Assembly (NCBI GenBank): GCA_001600495.1
Contig: BCKE01000009.1
Location: 222,189-286,188 of the forward strand
Source: Pilasporangium apinafurcum
Taxonomy: Eukaryota; Oomycota; Peronosporomycetes; Pythiales; Pythiaceae
DNA: 64,000 nt
Direction of reading: 5' to 3'
In this document: piece by piece, positions 30,705-42,381 of the stretch
Layout of the letters: each line of letters starts with the position of its first letter
Numbering within the stretch: the stretch's first letter is position 1
The notes under the pieces: generated by a model
What the model saw: the letters and a program-made list of their open reading frames with translations, nothing else
Told to the model about the DNA's origin: nothing
The model's database searches: none
Translations under genes and position numbers: made by a program

Positions 30705-33700
30705 TCAAAACTCCGACTCAGCCAACACCAACGCAAACCTCACGGTGTTCTTCTTAAACGCCGCATACATGCGATTCACGACGAGTGGGCTTTCCTCCAT
30801 ATCGCGAATCGATGGCAAACACTGCTCAGCACCTAATTTGCCGTTCACATCATCTTCCTCCTCTAGCTCGCCACCTGTGCTTGGATCGTCGCCATAGTAC
30901 TCCCGGAGGAACGGACGCGGACAAATACAGCGTAAAATGTATTCACGCTGCACTGGTCCTGAAACAACAGGATTTTCCAAGATTAACGCTGCAACACGTT
31001 GTCGTAACGATGTTTCCCGCAATAGATTCGAAATTTCACCAGTGTACGATCGCGAAGCATCGTTCCATATCGATCGAAGTTCTTGATGCTTGGAAATGGT
31101 GTAGTTCGATTGGATAAGTAGGAAATTGATCAACGCAAGGTTCTGCTCACGCGTGGTCAACAATTCATCTTCTTCAATGGGGAAATATTCCAGTAGTCCC
31201 TTTGTATTGGAGATCAGATTTTCCACAACTTCCACACCGTGTACCAATTTCCAACAAGCATCTAGGGCCATCTCAAATGCAATTTGCAATTGTCCCTTCG
31301 CTCTTTCTTGCTCTTCTTTGTGATCCCGCCCGGCAGGGAAGGCAACTTGTGATTCCGCTAAGGCTTCATCTAACAACTCAATTGCTCGATTGCAGTACAT
31401 CAACAAATCCTGCATGGCCATTTCCAATACAGGAACTTCATTTATGGAGAACGGCAGCGCAGTCTCCAATGCAAACACACAGCTAGCGATTGCGCCAGCA
31501 AGCATCTGATGCAACATTTCATGCGGAGACATTGTCTCCAGATAGTGATAAATCTTCTCGGACTCTTGAGCAGGATCAAATAAGCGTCTCTGACGATCGG
31601 CGGATATAGGCGAACTCGTTTCCCACATGTGTTGCCAAACATGCTGATTTGGACTCCCAAAACGCATTCGATCAGAGAGCATGCCGTGGTTTTCAAACCA
31701 CCACACATCCTTGCCTTCCTTTGGCAAAGTCTCCTCTAGATGCTGATCATTTAATGATTCAAACGGGATCCAGTCTTTTGGCGAATACCATCGAATAAAA
31801 TCGGCGAGACATGCTCCTGGATTTGCCGCTTTAAAGGCTTGCATGTCAGAAACTAATGCAGAGCTCTGAAGTTGCTGACGCAGCATTGCCGACTCGACAC
31901 TGACGCCAAGGCGGGACAACAAGTCTTGCTGCTGTTTAGCTTCGTCTTCTGTCATCGGAACACCTACTTGCGTGAATGGTTCCATCAAAGGTGCGTTTGT
32001 TTGCAGGCAATACATCCCTTCTATAACGCGATAAATGCCTTCAGGCTTCGATGGAGTTAATGGTGGACCAGAGTTCTCATGGTGTTCAACAGAATCGAAG
32101 AATTCATCATCGCTGGCGGCTCCTACATCTTCATCTACGTCATCGTCAGTGACGGTAAAAGAGGTCAGATCTGACATCTTTGTTTTGTTGTATTGACTTG
32201 AATCAGCATCAGGAGATGCAGAGGGTGGCGATCGTGAGAGCTGTGCATGCCTGGAAATAAGACATAACCAATTGTATTCAGTGAGCAAAGTAGAAAACAT
32301 AACTGAGTAGATAATCGTATAGGTCACCTCAGTATACAGCAGTTTAATAATTGCAGCTTCTGGTAAAGCAAACATTGATGGAAATCGGGCGGTGGGAGTT
32401 GAAATGAGTTCGAGTCCATCAAGAACCATGTACTCAACGGTTGTGTAGATGGGCTGTCGCTTCCATCTCCTTCAGTAGCAGTGCTCTAAAACCATGACAT
32501 GACATATGTACGATGAGCTAACGTCAGGCACGCACGTAGTCTATACATATTGTACCGTACCATGTAAGGTAATAGACGCTGCAAATACCATCGATCTCGG
32601 AGTCCTTTTACAAATTCGACCCACAACAACGCCATGCCGTTAATTCCATCTAACCAACATACAAGCCACAGCAGTTAGATGAATGCACACTCTATAAATT
32701 CAAGATGAGCGTCTAACAGACACCAAAAACTTACGAAGTTGACCCATTCGACAAGCCAAAATTGATACAAGTTGTCCTATAGGAGCGCTATGCACGACGC
32801 GACTAGGGAGCTGCGACAATTGTTGTCCATTACTGTTCTTCGCTCGAGATTCGCTTTCATCTGCATCCTCTAGGTCGTCAAACAATTCCGCAGCAATCCG
32901 GCGAATTTCTTCTACATCTGTTCCTTTCCATGCTGCTGATACCAAAGAGGACGTAATGGTACCGATGGCATTTCCCAGTACAACAGCAGCACGAGCTGCT
33001 GGGATAGACTCAGAAAATCGAGAGGAGCTTCCGGATGACGATAATGGTGGGGTGGAAGATCCCGATGGAGGATTACCCATACCTGGTGCCAACTCTGCTA
33101 CTAGAATGTCTTTACTCAGTTCTTTTGAGTTGGAATACGCCTGAACGAGGTTCGAAAGTAGTTTACTTAACGGTAATTGTGGCTTCCGTTCGTTACTAGA
33201 AGTGAGATCTTGAAATTGTACCTCCAGCATCCATTCTGGAGCGGTATATGGATCTAGTGTTGAGTGAACCACATTGTCAACATAAGTTCCTTCGCGCAAA
33301 TTTGACCAAATCACTTTCAAATCCATTCCCAGCAACGGAGAAGTCGTAGAGCCCACGTAGTGCTTCCCTTCACCAAAGACACGTTTTGCGATCTCACGAT
33401 TCAGATTGTGTGGTTGATGATCAGTACTTGCTTGTGCATTCTTGTCATCTAGCTGCTTTTCCAATAATTTTTCAGCTTCACGCGGATCTTCTTCACGTCT
33501 CCATTTATAAGCGAAAGACGCTGACACCAACATACCTTCTGCCAACTCGTCAGTTTCTCCTCTCGCCAAGCGGCATCGTTCCTCGATATGTGGCGGTAAT
33601 TGCAGCTTTAGCTTGAAAAAGTCGAGCAATCCACTAATACAGTTTTGATTCGGATTCAATTCCGGAACCGAGTCCGTTTCAAACGCAATCGAGACATTCC

Positions 33701-34766
33701 CCGTTGCTCCTGGCAGCGCAGACCCCAGCCACGTGCCGCGTGATGGTTCAAACACCGGTACAAACGCCGGCATTGTGCAACTGCAATTGCTCAATGCAAT
33801 ATTTAACGCTGACAATAGCATACCAGATTCGTTTTGGTCGACACCGAAATCGTACAGGATATCAAGTGCTTCATCGTCTTCCGAATTAGAAGCCGGAGTT
33901 TCCAAGTTCATTTTCTGGGTCAAAGCGGTCGATACTTTATCCACATCACCCTCTGGGAAATTGCCACTACTCGAAGACGGTGGCGTAGGATTGGGGCGTT
34001 TGGTGCGTGAATTCGAAGTTGGTGGTTTCTTGGTCACACCCTGTACCGTGCGGCTGAGAAACAAGAATTCGTCGACACCAAACCATTTTTGCACGTTCCG
34101 GAAGGTCGATTTCTTGGTAAATAACAGATCGTCATCCTCGGTAACAGTCGTATTGCTGGTATATGCACCGCTTCCATCTTGGGAAGATGCCATTCGGCTG
34201 TCATGCCATTGGAAATCACGCTTTGCATCCGCCACGGACAGCATCGTCGGTGTGAAATGCTCCAATCCTTCCTGCCATTGTTTCTTCTTCTTTATCTTCA
34301 TTGCTGACGTTCTGTTACCACTGCTACTCACTGGTGGCGATGGTAATGGCGTATTTGCGCTCGCTCCATCAGCATCTGCATTTTCAGGCGGAGAAGCATG
34401 CTCATGGTGCTGCCTCGACACAAACAGCGTCAACGCGTACGCTGTAGGATTGGCCGACGGCTTATCTGCCGGTGGGTCCAGCTCCATTACAGTCGACCAC
34501 ACGGCTGGTTCATTACTAAGACTCATATTACTTCCATACTGGGTCGATAGTGCCGATGGGTCCAATGGATGCGTGTACGTTGTCCGTGGACTTTGCGGAT
34601 CTCCGGGTTGCGGAAACGCCGCGGTAAGCGCCTCCAGCGACGCATGGCCTTTGTTAGCGAGCTGCCACGCGATCAATGTCTGCTCCAGATCGGCGATGAA
34701 CTGCTCTAGCGCCGTGGCATTGGTAAAATCCACGAATTGGCTGCTCGGATCTTCTTCCACTTCCAT
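30705..34766 (-). CDS. RAB3GAP1: Rab3 GTPase-activating protein catalytic subunit (RAB3GAP1-like; 4 exons, 1274 aa)
   Basis: Catalytic subunit of the RAB3GAP complex, which acts on Rab GTPases (GAP for Rab3, exchange factor for Rab18 in animals) in membrane traffic and autophagy. Exons are 32735-34766, 32561-32649, 32328-32485 and 30705-32250, with GT-AG introns of 85, 75 and 77 bp in phases 1, 0 and 2, giving 1274 residues (human ~981). The start MEVEEDPSSQFVDFTNAT matches the family's early DFTxATxxE region. An in-frame ATG 20 codons upstream precedes a CAG acceptor-like site and is less likely. PDFHQCLLYQKLQLLNCCI, ADFIRWYSPKDW, RMRFGSP..WETSSPI, RQRRLFDPAQESEKIYHYL and REYILRCICPRP are family hallmarks spread over exons 3 and 4. 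The Arg in the RRLF block is near the proposed catalytic region. Poly-Ser and Pro insertions account for the extra length. Confidence 0.95.
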
Positions 34767-34824
34767 TTGCTTCACTTGCTGTTCAAAGAGAAGAATGTGA
34801 ACAGAAAGATGAAAGAATAATGAC

Positions 34825-34842
34825 ATACCGGTAAATACCGGT
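34825..34842. promoter_or_regulatory. paired CCGGT motif upstream of RAB3GAP1
   Basis: ATACCGGTAAATACCGGT has CCGGT cores at 34828 and 34838, exactly 10 bp apart. It lies about 60 bp upstream of the RAB3GAP1 start codon. See the matching pairs at 8631-8651 and 56088-56111. Confidence 0.4.
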
Positions 34843-36080
34843 TTTTACTATATAGGTGCATTTTTTTATTGTTTGGAGAGTTATGATTGGTTGATATTAT
34901 ACAAAGTTTATAGGGTTTTTTCAAGATGACAGCAGATTAGACAAATGGCTACATCGTAGCAGAAACCTTTTTCATCTCGTCATCCAACACTGCTACAGCA
35001 CTCGATCATTAAGATATGATCTGAGCGATACTAAGATGTCACATAAGCCCAGAATATTGTTGCGCGATCAAACAAGTGATCTATTGCAAAGATAGCTCGC
35101 TTTTTCCACTTCACTTTCCAACTCCACCACGTACGATAAGTAGTAATTGATGTCCATTAGTATACAGGCTGGCTTGTTATTCCTAGCTATAAACGTATTC
35201 TTACTCATGTATCCATGTACAATCATGCTACCTCAAGGGACGGTCTGACGAAACTAAAGATACATGAGCACGTACTTTCAGATGTCGTCCCTTATATTCA
35301 CTCAGGCATGTGAGTCATAACAGCATATTCCGTGTATTTGTAAACTGTTGACGAATTCAACAAACCTCAATTGCTCATATAGCCAGTACTTGTGGAATCT
35401 CTCTACCCTTATCTGGTCAATCAGCAAGCAAAGGAACGCGACCGTGCACATGGAAATACCACCTTTGATATAGATCTATGTCCATTTGGTGGTGATCAAA
35501 GCTTGCAATCCCACCATCGCGCTGTGGCCACAGGTAATCGCAGTCACCGATACACACCATGCTAACGTGCTCTTGCATTTGCTGGTGCGCATTAGCTGGT
35601 GCGCATTAGTTTCTCTAATGGCGGACCACTTCAATGAGTCGAGTTTCTAAGTGACAGGAGCATGTGCACCGGAAGCTGATAGGCTTTAGAAATCGAAAGC
35701 AAGAAGGATGGTCATGTTTGGCTCTAGGTTTTGACGATAGATTATTCTGTGAATATAGTCGCACTTCTTCATTCTTGATGGTTAGTTAAAACCTGTATGA
35801 TTATATTTTTCCGGATGTGCGCACTTTGTGCTTGCTTGTCGATGGTGACGAGTTCGTTTATGTCTTCCCGTACAGGTCCATTCCAGTTGATGATCATCAC
35901 AGTATAGTTGTTTATCAAGACTCAAAAACATTTCTCAAGATGTTGACTGCTATTGTACTATAGTTTAAGCCAAGGCATGCTCAATGGCTTCAACACAGAG
36001 TCGAGACTACATTCTGCGGCTTGCAATGTACGCTTGCTTTCGCAGAACTCACACACACAAAATACTAATTGAAACACTTT
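34843..36080. other. intergenic region, small tandem duplication
   Basis: No gene seen. A 14-bp unit, GCTGGTGCGCATTA, is repeated in tandem at 35581-35594 and 35595-35608. Confidence 0.5.
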
Positions 36081-37001
36081 TTACTGCACCGTGACAGCAA
36101 ACGCCAGAGTAGTCGAATCCTGGCGACACAACGGGCAGTTCATATTGGTGTTGAACCAGTCCAACACGCAGTCTTCATGGAAATGGTGACTGCACGGTAA
36201 CTGCACCATCTTCATTGTACCCAAACTATCATTGTTGGTGTCCGTTCTGCTGTCCAGCTCATCTTCCAAGGCAATGTCGTTCAAACAGATGCAACATGTT
36301 CGTGTGGGTGTATCTGCCGCTTCATCATCGTCATCGTGGTCCAGCGGGTCGTCAACATCTTCAAGTGCAAGGATAGCAGCGACTTGCCGTCGCTCGACAT
36401 CTTTTTGTGAATCAGGGATGTCCAAAAAGTTCTCGAGCTCCTGGAATATCGTCTGTAGTTGGCTGAACCCACGCATCGTCTCCTCAGTCAGCATATTGTG
36501 CATGTACACCGACATGTCGGCATAGGTAGCCAGCAATCTCCGCACAAATTCTTGCAATTTGCCGCGACGTTTACTAATTATCGCGTTCGTGTCAGCACGC
36601 AAGTGTTTTCGAGGGAAATCGTGCGTCAACGGTTTTCGCAATGAGTTTGAGACCAGAATAAACTCAATTTTTTCGTAGGAATTATCCCAATCGAACGCGT
36701 TTTCCCATTTCTGGATCATCTTGAGTAGTTGTTTGCGAAAGTTTGCAAATTCAGAATAGCGTTTCTCGAGCAGCCAGTCACCGCGATCACCACAACGAAC
36801 TTTGCTTCGGATTTGTAATCGATACATCGTGAATGGAAGTGGATTGTCGAGTAACGCCACACTGTATGAGTTGGTACGGATTTCCATCTTATTGATCTCT
36901 TGATGCCGCGCTTTGAACAGCCGGCGGAACCTGGATTGAGCAAACAGACCACTTTTTGCGAGCCATCTGTCCTCCATGGACATCACTGGCTTCGTTTCCA
37001 T
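36081..37001 (-). CDS. PX domain plus RING-H2 finger protein, putative E3 ubiquitin ligase (306 aa)
   Basis: Single-exon protein joining a phosphoinositide-binding PX domain (residues ~35-200) to a C-terminal RING-H2 finger (~238-296). The PX part shows YRLQIRSKVRCGD, the RYSEFANFRKQLL motif with the phosphoinositide-contacting Arg-Tyr, and a FPRKHL segment. The RING reads CCICLND, then LPCSHHFHEDC and CPLCRQD, matching C-x2-C..C-x-H-x2-H-x2-C..C-x2-C. A strongly acidic linker (DDPLDHDDDDEAAD) separates them. Likely a ubiquitin ligase recruited to endosomal membranes (inference from domains). MSMEDRW, seven residues in, is an alternative start. Confidence 0.9.
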   Translation of the reverse strand: METKPVMSMEDRWLAKSGLFAQSRFRRLFKARHQEINKMEIRTNSYSVALLDNPLPFTMYRLQIRSKVRCGDRGDWLLEKRYSEFANFRKQLLKMIQKWENAFDWDNSYEKIEFILVSNSLRKPLTHDFPRKHLRADTNAIISKRRGKLQEFVRRLLATYADMSVYMHNMLTEETMRGFSQLQTIFQELENFLDIPDSQKDVERRQVAAILALEDVDDPLDHDDDDEAADTPTRTCCICLNDIALEDELDSRTDTNNDSLGTMKMVQLPCSHHFHEDCVLDWFNTNMNCPLCRQDSTTLAFAVTVQ

Positions 37002-38754
37002 TATCCTTAAAGATGTTGCTACTGGTTAATCTGCTCGGTTCGTGGAAAATTGGGAAATAAACCGTGAAAAAGACATTGTGATTACCACAAGTCACAATCT
37101 TCGTGATATGTTTAGAAAGTGACTTGAAAAGTGTATGCGAATTAAAATGAAGAAATTAAACACGCCAACATAAAGCACGTGCACATACTTTGACAAAAAC
37201 ATGCAAAAAACCGCTTCCTGGTCCAGAAAATATCAAAAGAAGAACGTTCGCCATCTGTGTATCTCCCTTGAAGATTCGCGACCATTTGGGCTCACATTCC
37301 CAGCAATTCAAGCGGCGGTATTAAGCAAGTGGTCAAGGCGAAAATACTTGATAACATGAAGCAACTGTAGATAAATTAATCCGTTACTTAGAATACCATG
37401 TGATACTTTACAAAGAAACAGTCTTGTAATTGTCATCCTCGCATTACGCATGCTGTCTCCCATCTTGCACGCACTCGAATCTTGGCTGGGAGTGTTGTAA
37501 TAGCTCAAGACGCATTGGAAATTAATAATGTGTGATAGAACAGAGAAAGAACCAATAGTTTTAATCGTGGATTCCAATGCCTTATTAAAACCTGATTAAT
37601 GAATCTTTAGCTGATTAACGAGCGATTAAAGCGTGCAGGTACGCCAGATGGATTGCTACAGTGCGGTTCATAAAGTAAAAGCAGAATCACAGACATTCTT
37701 CCAAATAGCTGTCCCTCTCCCCCAGGATTCTGTTCTTTCGCGCCCCTAGAGTGAGTGGGAGAATAAATCGCCGACGAATCTTGGCTTTGTTGGGAAGTGC
37801 AGAACGCTTCACAGACAATAAAACTACGAGATTAAAATTGAAGAAAACTTAAACGCTAGATCGTACACTACCGAAACTTGGCGCATTGTTTATTGAGGCT
37901 GCGTGCATTTCTTTTTTTCTCTTAGTAATCGCGTACCAGAGCAGCCGTTTTTGAAAGTGCAGTGATGTTTTATTATTAAAAACGCACTTAATTATAATTG
38001 AAATAGAAAAGGATGAAAAATAGTAGCTGAGGGAGTTGGGATAAAGGAAGTGTCGCCATAGACCTAGACGCCCAAGTTACGCATGAATGCATAACCTCCA
38101 TCCTGAACAAGGTTTTCCTTGTTCGACATCTTGTTCAGTATGAAAAATACCATGGCATGATCTCAGAGGTGATCACACTCACATTTTGATTCCATGGATG
38201 CATTCAGGTTGTAATCTCCATGTTATTGAAACGCCTTACGATTGTGCTGTGTTGCGTATGCTCATTCAGCCTCTATCTCCCATTTCTCCTACCTCTAGGA
38301 TACACTTTGATCTAATCTTTGAAGCGAAGCAATCCACGTCGATAGAAACAGAAACTTGTCTCGAATTTTCTGTAACTCTTTTTCCGCTATCCTCCTTTTC
38401 AAGATTGAATGGCAGAGCTATGACAGTGCATGCTCGAGGAGATCGAGTGCATGGAAAATCAAGGTGATTGTCCAGGAAGCGTGGTGCGGTAGTATCGATG
38501 TGAAAGATCATATACACAATTTTATATGAGACAGCGGAAGTGTTGAGTGCGTCCATATCCGTGGTGTTACCATCGATGCATCGCTGAGTCGTACGCGGGC
38601 ATTTAATAAACTATTGTTCGCCACTGCCATTAGAGGATATCATCTTCAAACTAAGAACTGGTGGTAGTTATTTTATGGAGCCTTTAGGCAAATACTATTG
38701 CACGATCTGTGACAACTGACCTACTGCTCCAACCGCAACAAGCAACAACAGCAC
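37002..38754. other. intergenic region with an inverted repeat
   Basis: No gene supported. The segment 38103-38139 contains CTGAACAAGG-TTTT-CCTTGTTC and then CTTGTTCAG, so one left arm can pair with either of two right arms. Neighbouring sequence is otherwise featureless. Confidence 0.45.
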
Positions 38755-39093
38755 TTGAATAATGTCATGCGGCAGCTCTTCATCCCTAGTACGTTACTCC
38801 GTATAGCATCCATAGTCTCCAAGTGGTTGTCAGACAACTACCATAAAGTCCTTCCTCTATCCTTCGGAACTTCAGAGTCGACGTCCAAGCAAAAAAGGAT
38901 TTCAAGCAAGGCATCAGGAGCAATGCTCGCGTGGTCTCACTACAAGTTCAAGATGCTACTGAAGTACAAGATGAAACGGGAGCATGCTTGCATCTACACA
39001 CTATCGGTTCACGGCGTTCCCTTCAGTGTTTACGAAGACGCACCTATTGCAACTTTCTTTCACAGCCAATCGAGTCATCGCGTTTCTAGGTGA
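38755..39093 (+). mobile_element. Fanzor/TnpB-like transposase relic (C-terminal part)
   Basis: A 112-codon open frame whose residues ~36-78 (LSFGTSESTSKQKRISSKAS, then AMLAWSHYKFKMLLKYKMK) match the segment of Fanzor/TnpB proteins just before the C-terminal zinc finger (LLPSF-x-TS-M followed by MLxWSHYxFKxxL). The expected CxxC zinc finger and final RuvC motif are not found downstream, and nothing recognisable lies upstream, so this is a fragment. The element is known from eukaryotic DNA transposons and encodes an RNA-guided nuclease. This copy is dead. Confidence 0.65.
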
Positions 39094-40474
39094 AGTATTT
39101 GTAATCTATGGAGTTGTGTATCTCAATATCAGTGGTAACTCCATTATCACGCTCGCAAAGGATATGGCAGATGAAGTAATGAACATAGGAATCATGCTCA
39201 TGCTCTTGTTCACTAGCACTAGTATCCTAATGCTCTACGATTGGGTCAATCCGATACTCGCATATGACCACCATCGGTATTTGTCTCTAATAGTTGCGCT
39301 CACTGTCTTGTAACCAAGAAGCGTAAACTTTGAGTAGAGTTTCCTTTCGTTCGTAGTCCCAGGAATAATCACACCAAGTGGTTTGGTACCGAGAGTGTCG
39401 ACGCCAATGAACACCACAATCAATGACGCAATGTTGTTATCGACAAGCGCATATTTCGACCCCTCGTCAGCATGATCGTCTTACTCACTAGACCTAGAGG
39501 ATGCGCAAAGTAGTTTTTTTGGCAACTAGAACAGGGTTTCATGAGTTCTAGGTGAAGATGTATCTCCTGAGAAATTTAACGTACATTTCCCCATTCTCCA
39601 TATCTTCGATATTTTGCGTAATTGCTTTCCAGTGCGCTCCATTGGGTTGCAAGCTAGGAAAAATTGTAATTTCAGATTTCACCCAAGATCACCTACTTGG
39701 CGAAAAATCTTCGACTGGAACTTCGCATCATCAGTAACCGTGACTTTTTACTGAATGAACGCATTTTACAGATCGCCTGTCACCCATGTAAGCTAATCAT
39801 AGTAAGCTGCATCCTTGCAAGGTGAATACGGGAAATCTTAATTGTACTGGTAAACGAATAGATTACATTGCAAATGTAGGAGGATCGATCCATGATCGGC
39901 GAGTACGAGTACTTAAAGACCTCTCACACTCCAGTGTCCATAGCCGCATACTCGCAACCAAAATAATGGTTTGTTGAAGTTGCGTTGAAGATACCTTTCG
40001 AGTTCTGACAACCTGCTCAGTTCAGTTGAGAACTGATGATTACCCTCAGTGGGTACCCATCAGATATTTTCTTGGTATTGGTAGAGAGTGTCAAGGTCAG
40101 CAGATGTGCAGCTTTCCATGCTTGTTCTTCAAGGATGCACTCACATGCATTATGGGTCACTAGCTCAATAACAAAAATTTCGTGAAAGACAAAAACTCTT
40201 GTCTTAATGCGTTTCATATCTAATAATTATTGGAATACATGGGCAGTTAGCCCAATGCTTTGATGAGTATCCACAGTTACATGTGAAGCTTGATGCTAGA
40301 CAAGTTTGACGTTCTCTCCAGTTGAAGAGGCGTAAGGGTGGTCATCGCTATTGCTATGAGGTTTCAGCCTTCGCAGTGCCTTTTTGTTCATTATTCAATT
40401 TCCCATCAACGGAAGAAATACTGCCAACACAGCTTCTCATTCAGTAAAGAAGTACTCGACCGAATCAACCAATA
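39094..40474. other. intergenic region, no feature seen
   Basis: A 109-codon hydrophobic frame (38984-39313) overlaps the relic's 3' side but has no recognised family. TCTCATTCAGTAAAG about 35 bp before the next start vaguely resembles the oomycete initiator element. Confidence 0.35.
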
Positions 40475-41533
40475 ATGAAGTTTTTGGTACTCTGCTCCAC
40501 CATTTTTCTCGCCTCCCCCTTCATCTCTACTGCTATGGCTGCGTCGCTGCGTACTGATGGTGATAATGCACATAATGGAATGTCGATCGTCCCACGAAAC
40601 CTCAAAACAATGACGTTCATGGCAGCGATGGCTGGCACCCCACCCAATAGCTGTCGGGTCGAGAATGGATTCGACTATATCGGCAATGATATTGGCAACA
40701 AACCAGGTGCCAGTGCTGATGCATGCTGCGACATCTGCTTCTCCACCCCCAACTGCAAGGCATACTCGTGGACATCGCAGAACGGCGGTACGTGTTGGCT
40801 GAAAAGCGGGCGTGGTACGGTCGTTGTAAACGCCAACGTGAAATCAGCACTTGCATTGCCAAATTACGAACCGTTCGTATACATTGAAGACGGGATCGAC
40901 TACGTTGGCAATGACATCGGCAATACGCCTATGCTCAAGCCTGCAAGCTGCCATAGTGCGTGTGTAAACACTCTTGGCTGTCGTGCGTTCACATTCACGA
41001 CCCATAACGGTGGCACGTGCTGGTTGAAAAGCGGTCGTGGGAAAATGGTCGTCAATCCCAACGCACATTCGGCGCAATCGTACAATGAAGACCCTACCTG
41101 TGGTGTTGAAGCCAATGTGGACTACGTAGGGAACGACATTGGCAATGTGCCAGCCTCGAAGCCCGAGGATTGTTGTGGAAAATGCCAGCTATGGGAGGGA
41201 TGTCGTGCGTATTCGTGGACAAACCAGAACGGCGGGACGTGTTATCTCAAAAACTTTAAGGGCGACGTCATTAAAAAAGACGGCGTCTATTCGTCGACAG
41301 TGCGTTCGAACCCGCCACCACCGAGCTGTGCGTTGGAAATTGGTGTCGATTACGTGGGCAATGATATCGGCAATATGCCGAGCCCTGACGCCTATGGCTG
41401 CTGCTCATATTGCCTCGCGAAAAATGGATGCAAGGCTTTCTCGTGGACCAACCACAATGGTGGAACTTGCTGGTTGAAGAGCTCGAAAGGAGCGACAGCT
41501 GCGAACGCTGGTGTTAAGTCGGCGGTGGTGTAA
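40475..41533 (+). CDS. secreted protein with four PAN/Apple repeats (352 aa)
   Basis: N-terminal signal peptide (MKFLVLCSTIFLASPFISTAMA, cleavage after AMA), then a short variable segment without an RxLR or LFLAK motif, and four PAN_4-type repeats at about residues 60-127, 133-202, 207-275 and 282-350. Each repeat has DYVGNDIGN (FDYIGNDIGN in the first), two adjacent Cys or an equivalent CxxC pair, GC-x-A(F/Y)(S/T)(W/F)T and GGTC(W/Y)LK. They are clearly homologous to the C-terminal repeats of the GMC-PAN enzyme at 12360-14978. No catalytic domain is present, so it probably binds carbohydrate or glycoprotein outside the cell, as an adhesin or effector candidate (inference). Repeat 2 has replaced CC by SCHSAC. 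Confidence 0.93.
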   Translation: MKFLVLCSTIFLASPFISTAMAASLRTDGDNAHNGMSIVPRNLKTMTFMAAMAGTPPNSCRVENGFDYIGNDIGNKPGASADACCDICFSTPNCKAYSWTSQNGGTCWLKSGRGTVVVNANVKSALALPNYEPFVYIEDGIDYVGNDIGNTPMLKPASCHSACVNTLGCRAFTFTTHNGGTCWLKSGRGKMVVNPNAHSAQSYNEDPTCGVEANVDYVGNDIGNVPASKPEDCCGKCQLWEGCRAYSWTNQNGGTCYLKNFKGDVIKKDGVYSSTVRSNPPPPSCALEIGVDYVGNDIGNMPSPDAYGCCSYCLAKNGCKAFSWTNHNGGTCWLKSSKGATAANAGVKSAVV

Positions 41534-42381
41534 TGGAATTGCCAGATCTTCAACTTTTCCGCTTGCATGACACTACGAATACATGTTTTCTTCTTTCTTT
41601 CAATTTGCATATTCTCGCATTGCTTCTACACGAGACGTAGTGATAGTCTTAAAACAAAAACATGACTTGTTCCCTTTAGCCTCGATATCTTACAGTTTAT
41701 ATGGGAAATTGGTGTATGCAGACCGTCGGGAAGCTCATCGTTGGTGAAATTGACGCACACAAGCAAGCGCACGAGCAACTGGTGATGGTGGATGTTGGTG
41801 CATTGTAGATGAAATGGTGTTGCTAAAAATCCAGCTTTTAGAATGATTATCTGCTTCAAATGGACTCTTTAGTACGAAAGAAACGTGTGGATGAGGGATA
41901 CCAGTATTGGTTGCTGAAATTGAACCAACGAAAATGCATTTTCATTCTGCTCATTTGATGATAATTACCGATTGTCAAACAACTACCAGGAGATGAAATC
42001 AAAAGTATCGAGCCACAGTCTTATCCTCTATCCCCATTTATCCTATCGGTAGGATTAGAATTAGGGTCGAAAACGTTTGCGAGATACTTTTATTGGATAT
42101 ACCCCATGGAATCGCTGCACAAAATAACTATTGTAGTATTTGTCACCGCAAATTGAAAGTTAACGATGAATTTGCCATCGAAAGTGTGTAGACCTAGCAC
42201 AGGGTGGAGTCACTACATGCAGCATCTTAATTCGATACTAGTGTAGCTTAGTACAGCCGTTGCATTCCCTGCTTACCGTTATTATCTGTGTAGTTTGGCT
42301 CGTTCTCAGACCGCATATCAAATCGTGTCTGTAGAATAAAAGCCCGATCCTATCAATAGGATTTTCTTTTGTGGGGATAAG
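41534..42381. other. intergenic region, no feature seen
   Basis: Convergent 3' flanks of the PAN gene and the kinase-like gene. Nothing is recognised. Confidence 0.45.

Noticed and set aside
34767-34826. Twenty-codon N-terminal extension of RAB3GAP1
   Set aside because: It crosses a CAG acceptor-like site, and the family N-terminus aligns with MEVEEDPSSQ.
40475-40650. Possible RxLR effector motif after the signal peptide of the PAN protein
   Set aside because: SLRTD occurs but there is no R-x-L-R or dEER motif.
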